Below are positions 30,974 through 38,121 of a stretch of 44,101 bases of DNA, piece by piece. The stretch's first letter is position 1, and the number at the start of each line of letters is the position of its first letter. Both the position numbers and the translations under genes were made by a program. Under the pieces are notes generated by a model. That model had not been told where the DNA came from and did no database searches. It was given only the letters and a program-made list of their open reading frames with translations. The stretch covers positions 1 through 44,101 of the forward strand of contig JABJOX010000013.1 in NCBI GenBank assembly GCA_018664115.1, read 5' to 3'. This DNA comes from Candidatus Woesearchaeota archaeon (GTDB lineage: Archaea > Nanobdellota > Nanobdellia > Woesearchaeales > GW2011-AR9).

Positions 30974-31570
30974 TCAATTCAACTCAATAACCATTCCTTC
31001 CCAACCAGGATTGATAACCATAGTTTTACCAACTTTATCTTGAGCCCCGGCAGTTTCATGAATATGTCCACAAACCATCAACTTTGCATTTATTCTTTCA
31101 ATAAACTTTCTGTAATCATGATTACCAACTTGCCTTTTTTCTAATAAATCAATCTTTGTTCCAAAAGGCGGTCCATGCGTGACTAAAATTACTTTCTCAT
31201 CTTGATACTTACTATACCAGTCTCGAGAGATTTTTCTGAACTCAGAATCTTCAGCAGCAAATCCACCGCCACCATAACCTAAAAAAACATAATTATCTTT
31301 CTTAATCGCTTTCTTATTAAAATTAATGCAGTTAGGATAATCAGCAATAACTTCTTTAAACATACTATCACTTTCATGATTACCAGGAATAATATAAAAC
31401 TTTTTTCCTAAATCATTAAACTTTTTTAGAATGTATCTTAATCCTCTGCCAAACATTGTTAAATCGCCAGCACAAACAACAAAATCAATATCATCCTGAG
31501 ACGCTCTTTTAAGTAACTCTTTCAAATACTTCTTATCCTCGTGCAAATCTACAAAAGCTAAAAATTTCAT
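30974..31570 (-). CDS. Calcineurin-type metallophosphoesterase
   Basis: This is a 198-aa phosphoesterase with a two-metal site. The blocks are 'FVDLHED' (D-x-H), 'CAGDLTMFG' (GD), 'IIPGNHESD' (GNHE), 'ILVTHGPPFG' and 'MVCGHIHETAG' (GH-x-H). All metal ligands are present. The length and THGPPFG block resemble small archaeal phosphoesterases of unknown substrate. It is separated from eS1 by 22 nt on the same strand, possibly co-transcribed after it. Confidence 0.93.
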   Translation of the reverse strand: MKFLAFVDLHEDKKYLKELLKRASQDDIDFVVCAGDLTMFGRGLRYILKKFNDLGKKFYIIPGNHESDSMFKEVIADYPNCINFNKKAIKKDNYVFLGYGGGGFAAEDSEFRKISRDWYSKYQDEKVILVTHGPPFGTKIDLLEKRQVGNHDYRKFIERINAKLMVCGHIHETAGAQDKVGKTMVINPGWEGMVIELN

Positions 31571-31592
31571 GATAATAAAAATAATAAAAAAA

Positions 31593-32426
31593 TTATTCTC
31601 CTTCTTTTACTTCTTCAGCAATTTCTTCAGCCACTTCTTCTACTTTTTCAGCAACTTCCTCAGCTACTTTTTCAGCAACTTCCTCTTTGGCGTCTTCAGT
31701 TTTAGTTTCTGGAGAAGAAGGGATATCATCTTTAATCTCTTCTTTTACTTCTTCTTTGATTTCTTCTGCAACTTTTTCTGCAACTTTCCCTTCAACTTTT
31801 GCAGCTTCAGATTTATCATCAACTATTACTTCTTCAGTAACCAAACCTTTCTCTTGTAATTTTAAAACTCTTACAGAAATTTCTTTTAAAGGTAAAATCT
31901 TTTTTAATTTCCTTTTGAATTCCATTTGTATCCTTCTGTTAACTAATAAAGAAACAAATGTAGCCAAATCATACTTCTTAACCTCGGCATCTAATAATTC
32001 TCCTAATTCTTTTCTTAATTTACTTCTTACTGATCTTTGTGCTTTATTGATAGTAACCATTAAACTCTTAATAACAATAGTCTTACCACCTTTAGTTTTC
32101 AAAAGAAAATAGTCATCTAATCGAACACAGTTTTTTCTGATACATCTTTTAACATATTGTGAAGTTAATTGATAACTCACTAATGAAGTTTTCAATAAAT
32201 TACCTTCAACGTTAGTTATTTGTAAACCAATTTGAACATTTTGATCTTTAATATTACCAGTTAAATCTTTAAGATTAACTTTTAATTTTCTGCCTACCGC
32301 TGTATCCGGACTTTGTAAATATGATTCCCCTACTTCTTTATTTCCAAATATTTTAGGAGCAATAACTTTATACCAAACTTTCTTTTTAATTTTTATTTTA
32401 CTTACTTTTTTCTTTGCTTTTGCCAT
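31593..32426 (-). CDS. rps3ae: Ribosomal protein eS1 (S3Ae) with long acidic tail
   Basis: This is small-subunit protein eS1, close to the mRNA exit. The folded part ('KVWYKVIAPKIFGNKEVGE', 'SYQLTSQYVKRCIRKNCVRLDDY', 'QRSVRSKLRKELGELLDAEV') ends near residue 205. After it comes an extension of about 70 residues made of repeats of V-A-E-K-V-A-E-E and related Lys/Glu units. This is absent from standard archaeal eS1 (about 200-220 aa). AAGGAGAT lies 6 nt upstream of the ATG, and a CTTTTTAAATG box lies upstream of it, so the mRNA is leadered. Confidence 0.96.
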   Translation of the reverse strand: MAKAKKKVSKIKIKKKVWYKVIAPKIFGNKEVGESYLQSPDTAVGRKLKVNLKDLTGNIKDQNVQIGLQITNVEGNLLKTSLVSYQLTSQYVKRCIRKNCVRLDDYFLLKTKGGKTIVIKSLMVTINKAQRSVRSKLRKELGELLDAEVKKYDLATFVSLLVNRRIQMEFKRKLKKILPLKEISVRVLKLQEKGLVTEEVIVDDKSEAAKVEGKVAEKVAEEIKEEVKEEIKDDIPSSPETKTEDAKEEVAEKVAEEVAEKVEEVAEEIAEEVKEGE

Positions 32427-32432
32427 ATTTTA

Positions 32433-32440
32433 ATCTCCTT
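32433..32440 (-). promoter_or_regulatory. Shine-Dalgarno of eS1
   Basis: AAGGAGAT on the minus strand is a strong match to the anti-SD, 6 nt before the ATG. Confidence 0.75.
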
Positions 32441-32685
32441 AGATACCCAGTTTTATGCTTAAGATAGCAGTCATTTAAAAAGGTTTTGTGAAATAATTAT
32501 CATTCTTAATCTTTTCAAATTTATAACTCAATAAAATTTCTAAATAAATTTAAATAAGAATCATTTTTTAATGAATTACTTCGAAAATAACACACCATCA
32601 ATAAAGAAAAGCCAATTTCTAACCCAGAATGACAAATAAAGTACTAAAACTGGCCGTTTTACAACCACTAAGCGTTAAAAATCTG

Positions 32686-32699
32686 TATTCTAAAGAATA
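32686..32699. promoter_or_regulatory. Inverted repeat upstream of the GCS2 promoter
   Basis: TATTCT-AA-AGAATA is a perfect dyad with an AA spacer, ending 8 nt before the TATA box. It resembles in layout, but not sequence, the dyad upstream of the glutaredoxin gene. A possible activator or repressor site. Confidence 0.4.
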
Positions 32700-32707
32700 G
32701 AAAAGTA

Positions 32708-32715
32708 TTTAAATA
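32708..32715 (+). promoter_or_regulatory. TATA box of the GCS2-type gene
   Basis: TTTAAATA predicts a transcription start near 32737 and a leader of about 47 nt that contains the GAGGGG SD before ATG 32784. Confidence 0.65.
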
Positions 32716-32783
32716 AGTATATCTCAATGAATATAGTAAAATCCACACTAGATTGGATAAATGATTATTAAAAGAGGGGAAAT

Positions 32784-33995
32784 ATGGTTATTTCTAATAT
32801 TGGAGCGGAAATTGAATATAATTTAATTGATAGCCAAGGCTATTTAATAAATAATGCTCCACGAGTATTAGCAGACCCCAGAAATGATGGCTCATTGGTA
32901 AAAGAAGGGACTAATTCTCAAATTGAAATTGTTTCCGACCCCGCTGACACGGTCCATGAATTAGGACAAAACATTCGAAAAAAAATAATTTTGTTAGAAG
33001 ATATCTGTCAAGATCATGGGTCTTTTCCTATTCCTGCTAGTGAATTCGGAGCAGGTAAAGGAGAACTAAGAGGAATGTCTGACCCACTTAAAAATCGTGG
33101 ACCAATTTATTTAGACCTATTTGGAAAAGAATTGTTTGAAGAATTACGAGCATATTCTGGAACCCATTTACACATTTCTCAAACTCCAGATAAGCAAACT
33201 GAACAATATAATTTATTACAGGCATTAGATAATTTATCTTACGTTTTAACATCTTCATCACCAATTTCCTATCAAGGGATAAATTCCATCAATTGTCATC
33301 GAGTTAATTCTTTTAGAAATAATGTTTTCAAAGAATCGCCATTACACGGACAATTGCAACCATACATTAATTCTTTAACAGATATTGATAAACAGAATAC
33401 TTTAAGATGGCAACAATGGCTTGATGATTTAACTAAAAAGAATAGCCCTTCTGCCGCAGAATATCTCAACATTTTCAAGCCAGAAAACACAGGTTATGCC
33501 CCAATTAGAAAAAGAGACAACATTGGTCCTACAGGAACTTTTGAAGTGAGAAGTTTTGACACCAATAGTTTAGATATCACTTTAGCCGTTTTTGCTTTGT
33601 ACAAAGGTGTCCATGATAAAGCCATGAAAAACAATACCCCTATTGAAATTGCTACCCAAAATAATACTTATAATTTTACAGAAGATAAAATAACTTTACC
33701 AAATTATCAAACTTTACTTCAATTCGAAAATGAAGGAATCCAAAACGGACTTAAATCAGATTTAGTTAAAGATTACATTACCCATCTTCTTCCCTATGCA
33801 GAAGCAGGACTTCCCCCAGAAGATCGGCTTTATCTTGCCCCATTAAAGGAGATGCTCCTAACAAGAGATAATCCCGCTGATGAAATTATGAATTTTATGA
33901 GAGAACAAGGTTACCAAGGCCACCAATTTACACCTCAACAAACTGCCCAAACTAATCTTTATATGAGGGAAAGACATTTACAATCACTAAACTAA
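32784..33995 (+). CDS. GCS2-type carboxylate-amine ligase (gamma-glutamylcysteine synthetase-like)
   Basis: This ATP-dependent amide-bond-forming enzyme of the glutamate-cysteine ligase type 2 family is 403 aa. It has 'IGAEIEYNLID' (Mg-binding glutamates), 'SQIEIVSDPADTVHELGQ', 'AYSGTHLHISQ' and 'GPTGTFEVRSFDTNSLD' with the catalytic-site Arg. In halophilic archaea a related enzyme makes gamma-glutamylcysteine; other members ligate other amines. It is leadered with an SD, unlike the following genes. It begins a run of genes (C39-like, amidotransferase II, glutaredoxin) that would fit gamma-glutamyl metabolism or peptide modification. Substrate undetermined. Confidence 0.9.
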   Translation: MVISNIGAEIEYNLIDSQGYLINNAPRVLADPRNDGSLVKEGTNSQIEIVSDPADTVHELGQNIRKKIILLEDICQDHGSFPIPASEFGAGKGELRGMSDPLKNRGPIYLDLFGKELFEELRAYSGTHLHISQTPDKQTEQYNLLQALDNLSYVLTSSSPISYQGINSINCHRVNSFRNNVFKESPLHGQLQPYINSLTDIDKQNTLRWQQWLDDLTKKNSPSAAEYLNIFKPENTGYAPIRKRDNIGPTGTFEVRSFDTNSLDITLAVFALYKGVHDKAMKNNTPIEIATQNNTYNFTEDKITLPNYQTLLQFENEGIQNGLKSDLVKDYITHLLPYAEAGLPPEDRLYLAPLKEMLLTRDNPADEIMNFMREQGYQGHQFTPQQTAQTNLYMRERHLQSLN

Positions 33996-34000
33996 AATTA

Positions 34001-34008
34001 TTTAAATA
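34001..34008 (+). promoter_or_regulatory. TATA box of the C39-like gene
   Basis: TTTAAATA is centred about 25 nt before ATG 34029, so the gene has its own leaderless promoter despite lying just after the GCS2 gene. Confidence 0.65.
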
Positions 34009-34028
34009 ACAAAATATTATTAGTAACC

Positions 34029-34643
34029 ATGAAACTTTATTTGCAAACTACTAATTTCACTACTGCCGCTTCTGCACTTTTAACTATTCTTCACCATTTT
34101 AATCCAAAAATAAAATTATCTAAAGAAAACGAATTTGAGATTTGGAAAAAAACTGTTAATCTCCCTACTCGGGGCTCTTCCATCTTTGCCTTAGCCAATT
34201 ATGCTCAACTTTCCGGCTTAAATCCAAAAGTCATTGTGGAAACAAAAAAATACAATTTCCCAGATTATAGGTTTTATCGCTATAAAAAAGAAGATGTTGA
34301 ACAAGCTAAATTCTCAGATTTGCAACATTTAAAAGAAGCTGGAAAAAATAATGTCCTTATTGAAAAAAAAGAAATTGATTTTAAAGACATTAAAAACGAA
34401 TTAAAGAAAAATAATCTTCTTCTTTTAAGATTAAACACTAAACCCATCAGAAATGAAAAAAGAAACACATCAAATTTTATTATTGTTTCGGGTTATGAAA
34501 ATAATTATTACCATATTTTTGATCCGGCTATGGGGGGGATTTCTATTCCAAAAGAAATAATGAAAGAAGCATTCTTTACTTTAGAAACAAAGAAATATCG
34601 TGACCATGGATTAATTGTTTTTAAAGAAAAACCAACAGAATAA
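34029..34643 (+). CDS. Peptidase C39-like (papain-fold) protein
   Basis: This 204-aa protein resembles the C39-like/DUF3335 papain-fold group. Motifs are 'YLQTTNFTTAASALLTILHHF' (N-terminal helix, where the catalytic Cys normally sits after a Gln), 'GSSIFALANYAQLSGLNPKV' and the late 'NFIIVSGYENNYYHIFDPAMGG' (His/Asp strand). At the usual Cys position there is Thr/Ala, so the active-site cysteine appears to be missing or replaced; the Asp-His part remains. No signal peptide. Relatives often sit beside amidoligases and GNAT enzymes in peptide-modification loci, which fits the GCS2 neighbour. Confidence 0.75.
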   Translation: MKLYLQTTNFTTAASALLTILHHFNPKIKLSKENEFEIWKKTVNLPTRGSSIFALANYAQLSGLNPKVIVETKKYNFPDYRFYRYKKEDVEQAKFSDLQHLKEAGKNNVLIEKKEIDFKDIKNELKKNNLLLLRLNTKPIRNEKRNTSNFIIVSGYENNYYHIFDPAMGGISIPKEIMKEAFFTLETKKYRDHGLIVFKEKPTE

Positions 34644-34655
34644 AAATTAAAAAAA

Positions 34656-35393
34656 TTATAACTTCGTTCTATCTAAAGGCTCTGCTCGAACGTGCCAATT
34701 ACCACCATTAAAATCAAGATCATTAACATCAGCAGCAAAATAACCGCCATTCTTAACAACATCCCAAAGAACACAAGGGCTAATTAAAGCTGGCGTTTCT
34801 AACCCTTTACTTTCACGATAATTAAAAACATTGGTTAAAGATTTTGGACTTAGAAAACTAAATACAGCTTTTTCTGCACCCATCATTTTTAAATTTTCAA
34901 CAGCAGTTTCATAATCCCCGTTTTCAGTTAGAACCCTAGTAACATATCTTCTTTGTTCACCATTTAATAGATCAGGATTTTCAAGAGGTAAAGTAAAATT
35001 AGCGGAAGCACTATCTACTCCGCCACCATAATCACACATTGTCAAAGCATCAAGATCAAACTTTGTCGTACTAGAATCAGAGCCAATTCGTTCAATATCT
35101 TCCTGAGAATTATGAACAACATAAACAGATGTTTTAAGTTGTTTCTCAACTCCAGACAAATTCTGTAAAACCAAATTATTCTCAATCCCTCTCGTTAAAT
35201 ATAAAGTCTGACCATCTTTACTAGGAACAACAACAGCTGATTCCGCCACTAAATATCTTGTCCCTTGTAGTGTTTCTTGTGTTAATCTTTCTGCACTAAT
35301 TTCATAAGCATGTTGAATCGTATCTAAAACCACTTCTTCAAGAGCTTCCCTCAAAGAACAATCAATATCCACCAATTTTTCATTTTGCACCAT
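34656..35393 (-). CDS. Protein of unknown function in the amidoligase neighbourhood
   Basis: This 245-aa soluble protein is not recognised. It appears mixed alpha/beta. Short notable stretches are 'GTRYLVAESAVVVPSKDGQTL', 'KTSVYVVHNSQEDIE', 'LTMCDYGGGVDSASANF' (Gly-rich) and 'LISPCVLWDVVKNGGYFAAD'. There is no signal peptide. A TTTATATA box about 29 nt upstream suggests leaderless expression, divergent from the amidotransferase gene and sharing its 94-bp promoter region. Being read from the opposite strand, it is not in the same transcript as the other genes, but the shared divergent promoter may link its control. Confidence 0.75.
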   Translation of the reverse strand: MVQNEKLVDIDCSLREALEEVVLDTIQHAYEISAERLTQETLQGTRYLVAESAVVVPSKDGQTLYLTRGIENNLVLQNLSGVEKQLKTSVYVVHNSQEDIERIGSDSSTTKFDLDALTMCDYGGGVDSASANFTLPLENPDLLNGEQRRYVTRVLTENGDYETAVENLKMMGAEKAVFSFLSPKSLTNVFNYRESKGLETPALISPCVLWDVVKNGGYFAADVNDLDFNGGNWHVRAEPLDRTKL

Positions 35394-35418
35394 CTTAATA
35401 TTTTAAGTTTTGTTTAAG

Positions 35419-35426
35419 TATATAAA
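35419..35426 (-). promoter_or_regulatory. TATA box of the unknown gene at 34656
   Basis: TTTATATA on the minus strand is centred about 29 nt before the ATG. Confidence 0.5.
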
Positions 35427-35454
35427 AATATTGTAATTGGAATACCATTAAACA

Positions 35455-35462
35455 TTTAAATA
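35455..35462 (+). promoter_or_regulatory. TATA box of the amidotransferase gene
   Basis: TTTAAATA is centred about 28 nt before ATG 35487, leaving almost no 5' leader. Confidence 0.65.
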
Positions 35463-35486
35463 AAAAAGAATATTAATTAGATTACA

Positions 35487-36224
35487 ATGTGTAGAATGAT
35501 ATTTGCCGCAGGAGATTTTGAGTTAAGTCAATTAATAGATAATCTTATTCTAATGGCTAAAGGAGAAAACGAACTTCATGAAAATAATCCAGAATTAGGA
35601 ACTTATCAACACGCTCATGGATGGGGCATAGCTTACTTAGACCAGGGAGAATGGATTGTTAAAAAATCAGAGAAAGCAGTCTTCGAAGATTCAGAAATTA
35701 ATGAATTAAGAACAGTAAAAACTAATCTAGCCGTTTTACATGTTCGTAGAGCAACAAATGGCGTTATTTCCTATGACAATACCCACCCTTTCCAGTTTAG
35801 AAATTATGTCTTTTGCCATAACGGAACGCTTCGTGGAAAAATAGATTATGACCAGTGGTTCCATGTTGACGGAAAAACAGATTCCGAAAAATTATTTTAT
35901 TCAGTCCTAACAGAAATTAAAGAGGACTATGATGATTATGATGAAAATAAAGTTATTACCGCCATCAGAACAGATACCGAAAGATATCAAGATTATACCG
36001 CATTAAATTTTATTCTAGCAAGGGTAAAAGAATCATATGTTCATTACCTCAGTCAAGATAAAAGTCAATACCATCAAATGAAAATGGGTAAAAGTGATAA
36101 TCTGGTTATTGTCAGTTCTGAAAAACTAAAAAATCTCCCAAACTTACAATGGAACGCTTTAGAACAAGGAGACATTGTTACAATTAATAATCAAACTTTA
36201 GAAACAAGTATTAACAAGAGATGA
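35487..36224 (+). CDS. Class II glutamine amidotransferase-like Ntn hydrolase (YafJ/EgtC type)
   Basis: This 245-aa protein begins Met-Cys, and Cys2 is the expected N-terminal nucleophile. 'HAHGWGIAYLDQGEW', 'LAVLHVRRATNGVISYDNTHPFQF' and 'FCHNGTLRGKI' are the GATase_4 signature. In this family, stand-alone members such as EgtC cleave gamma-glutamyl amides, so a gamma-glutamyl hydrolase fits the GCS2-type ligase upstream. No synthase domain is attached. The enzyme is probably cytosolic. The substrate is inferred, not shown. Confidence 0.92.
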   Translation: MCRMIFAAGDFELSQLIDNLILMAKGENELHENNPELGTYQHAHGWGIAYLDQGEWIVKKSEKAVFEDSEINELRTVKTNLAVLHVRRATNGVISYDNTHPFQFRNYVFCHNGTLRGKIDYDQWFHVDGKTDSEKLFYSVLTEIKEDYDDYDENKVITAIRTDTERYQDYTALNFILARVKESYVHYLSQDKSQYHQMKMGKSDNLVIVSSEKLKNLPNLQWNALEQGDIVTINNQTLETSINKR

Positions 36225-36263
36225 TATATAAGAACATACTCAAAAAAATAAGATTTTTTTGTC

Positions 36264-36281
36264 GTTCTGATAAATCAGAAC
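36264..36281. promoter_or_regulatory. Perfect 18-bp palindrome upstream of the glutaredoxin TATA box
   Basis: GTTCTGAT-AA-ATCAGAAC is an exact dyad, 3 nt upstream of the TTTAAATA box. This is the place where an archaeal regulator would activate or block TBP/TFB. The regulator is unknown. Confidence 0.6.
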
Positions 36282-36284
36282 ATT

Positions 36285-36292
36285 TTTAAATA
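36285..36292 (+). promoter_or_regulatory. TATA box of the glutaredoxin gene
   Basis: TTTAAATA is centred about 26 nt before ATG 36315, so that codon, not the upstream TTG of the track, is the start. Confidence 0.7.
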
Positions 36293-36314
36293 AGCTTATC
36301 TTTTGATAATTAAA

Positions 36315-36590
36315 ATGGAAATCAATGTTTATACAATCCCTACTTGCGGTTGGTGTACAAAACTAAAAGATTGGTTAAAAAAGAAGAAAATTGCTTTTAT
36401 TGAACACGATCTTACTGAAAGTGACCATGCTCGAGATGAAATGATTGAAAAATCAGACCAATTTGCTACTCCGGTAACAATCATCAAATATTATGAAGAC
36501 CAGAAAGAGGATGAAGAGCTGGTATTAATTAAAGAAACAGTAATTGTTGGTTTTGATGAAAAGAAATTAGAAGCCGCTTTAAAAGAATAA
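36315..36590 (+). CDS. Glutaredoxin/thioredoxin-fold protein
   Basis: This is a 91-aa thiol-disulfide oxidoreductase. 'YTIPTCGWCTKLKDWLKKKK' gives the CxxC site (CGWC), and 'FATPVTII' has the cis-proline loop. An inserted charged stretch ('YEDQKEDEELVLIKE') lengthens the beta-hairpin before the closing 'IVGFDEKKLEAAL'. It could use gamma-glutamylcysteine or another low-molecular-weight thiol made by the GCS2 gene. It is preceded by a palindrome and a TATA box. Confidence 0.92.
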   Translation: MEINVYTIPTCGWCTKLKDWLKKKKIAFIEHDLTESDHARDEMIEKSDQFATPVTIIKYYEDQKEDEELVLIKETVIVGFDEKKLEAALKE

Positions 36591-36603
36591 ACAAATTAAA
36601 AAA

Positions 36604-37548
36604 CTAAATTTTCTTTAATATTTCCCGGGGATCTTTCCCATCAAACAAGATTTCATACAATCCAGTTATCAATGGCAACTCTAATCCCGTCTTTTTCTTT
36701 AAACCAATTGCTTCTTTTAAAGTTGTTACACCTTCTGCAACCATTGGCATTTCATCAATAACTGCTTGCAATGGTCGACCTTTACCCACTTCAACACCAA
36801 CAGATCGATTCCTAGAATGTGCACTAGTTGAAGTTACAATCATATCACCAATTCCTGCAAGACCATAAAATGTTTCTGCTTTTCCACCTAAAGCAACCCC
36901 TACAGATTTAATCTCTTCTAACCCACGCGTCATAATGTAGGCTTTAGCGTTATCTCCTAAACCCATTCCATCTAAAACGCCCACAAACACCGCTAAAATA
37001 TTCTTCAAAGCAGCGCTTACCTGTACACCAATAAGATCATCACTTAAATCTATTTTCAAATTATCAGCAGCAATTACTTTCATTAACTCATCTTTACCCT
37101 TTCCACCAGCTAGAACGATTCCTGAAAACATTTCTTTGCAAACTTCTTCTGCATGTGTTGGACCGTATAAACAAAATACTGAACCAGAAACTTTCTCCGC
37201 AACGATATCACTCAAAAATTTCAAATCTGGCCCAAAACCTTTTGAACAGATTACTATGGATTGTTCTGAAATAAATTCTTTCGCAGTACTAATAGTTGAT
37301 TCTACTTTATCCGATGGCACTACTAATAAAATAAATTCAGAATCAGCTAAAACTTCTTCCATTTTATGTGAAATAAAAATATTCTCCGACAACTTAACTT
37401 CTGGCAGTAATTTGCAGACTCTTGTTTCCTGCATCTCTTGAGCCTGTTTTTCAAAGAATTCCCAGACTTTAACATCATTATTATTCCTAGCTAAATGTAC
37501 AGCTAATGCCGTACCCCAGCTTCCCCCACCTAAAATTGCAATTTTCAT
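36604..37548 (-). CDS. gpsA: NAD(P)-dependent glycerol-3-phosphate dehydrogenase
   Basis: This 314-aa enzyme reduces dihydroxyacetone phosphate to sn-glycerol-3-phosphate, the bacterial/eukaryal lipid backbone. 'AILGGGSWGTALAVHLARN' is the Rossmann site. Other blocks are 'FCLYGPTHAEEV', 'VQVSAALKNILAVFVGVLDGMGLGDNAKA' (catalytic Lys) and 'FYGLAGIGDMIVTSTSAHSRN'. Archaeal lipids use G1P made by a different enzyme, so a bacterial-type GpsA here is notable; it may serve another role. It lies 33 nt after the cupredoxin-like gene on the same strand. Confidence 0.95.
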   Translation of the reverse strand: MKIAILGGGSWGTALAVHLARNNNDVKVWEFFEKQAQEMQETRVCKLLPEVKLSENIFISHKMEEVLADSEFILLVVPSDKVESTISTAKEFISEQSIVICSKGFGPDLKFLSDIVAEKVSGSVFCLYGPTHAEEVCKEMFSGIVLAGGKGKDELMKVIAADNLKIDLSDDLIGVQVSAALKNILAVFVGVLDGMGLGDNAKAYIMTRGLEEIKSVGVALGGKAETFYGLAGIGDMIVTSTSAHSRNRSVGVEVGKGRPLQAVIDEMPMVAEGVTTLKEAIGLKKKTGLELPLITGLYEILFDGKDPREILKKI

Positions 37549-37580
37549 AATTAGTAAAAAAAAACAATAGTATAAAATTG

Positions 37581-38099
37581 TTATGGATTAACAATAATCT
37601 TTCCAGTTCTGCCAATAACTACTGAATCAACATAAGTGTACTCTCCCGGTTCTGAAAACTGCCAAGTAAAACTTTCCCCTGGTTGAATAAAACCGCTCTT
37701 CATTCCCGAAATTTCTCGTACTCCATAAACTAAAGCTTGTAACTTCTCCTGTTCATTTTTCCAGATGACTTTCTGATTAACATCTACTGTAATTGATTCA
37801 AGTCTAATTATATTCTCAGTAAGAATTATTTCTTGAGGAAATTTATTTTTAATATCTTTCTTTTCTCCTTTAACAATAATCTTTGCACTTTCTTTCTTAA
37901 TCTCATCTTGATAAGAATTAACTATTCTTTCATAAGGAGTAGAAAAGAAAAAAACCGGCTTCTCAATTGTTTCCGTTCCCAAAGAAATAAATTTATCAAA
38001 AAAGAATAAATCATTTTGCTCATAACTTATTGAACCCGCATTAATAAACGTTAAATTAAACAATACAAACAACACTAATAATAAAAACAACTTTTTCAT
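37581..38099 (-). CDS. Secreted cupredoxin-like protein without copper ligands
   Basis: This 172-aa protein has an N-terminal signal peptide (MKKLFLLLVLFVLF...INAG). The C-terminal third reads as a plastocyanin-type fold ('VDVNQKVIWKNEQEKLQALVY', 'GFIQPGESFTWQFSEPGEYTY', 'RTGKIIV'). The ligands expected for a type 1 copper site (His in the N-K strand, then Cys, His and Met near the end) are replaced by Leu/Tyr, Val, Val/Arg and others. Copper electron transfer is unlikely. The fold more likely serves structurally or in binding. It follows the surface lipoprotein by 22 nt. Confidence 0.78.
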   Translation of the reverse strand: MKKLFLLLVLFVLFNLTFINAGSISYEQNDLFFFDKFISLGTETIEKPVFFFSTPYERIVNSYQDEIKKESAKIIVKGEKKDIKNKFPQEIILTENIIRLESITVDVNQKVIWKNEQEKLQALVYGVREISGMKSGFIQPGESFTWQFSEPGEYTYVDSVVIGRTGKIIVNP

Positions 38100-38121
38100 A
38101 TTTCACCACCCTCTTTAAATC

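Larger units (their letters stand above)
32427..32783. other. Intergenic region between eS1 and the GCS2 gene (357 bp)
   Basis: No gene is supported here. On the minus strand it holds the eS1 leader, SD and TATA-like box (about 32475-32482). On the plus strand it holds an inverted repeat (32686-32699), a TATA box (32708-32715) and the GCS2 leader with a GAGGGG SD. The stretch 32490-32680 shows nothing recognisable. Confidence 0.6.

Noticed and set aside
31687-32112. Plus-strand 141-aa Ser/Thr-rich ORF
   Set aside because: Shadow of the eS1 gene and its acidic tail.
32727-32771. A 14-codon leader ORF (MNIVKSTL...) before the GCS2 gene
   Set aside because: Its ATG is only about 15 nt from the TATA box, so it would lie upstream of the expected transcription start.
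35430-35455. Near-palindrome taattgg-aata-ccatta upstream of the amidotransferase gene
   Set aside because: Imperfect (one extra T) and short, in AT-rich DNA; not strong enough to call an operator.
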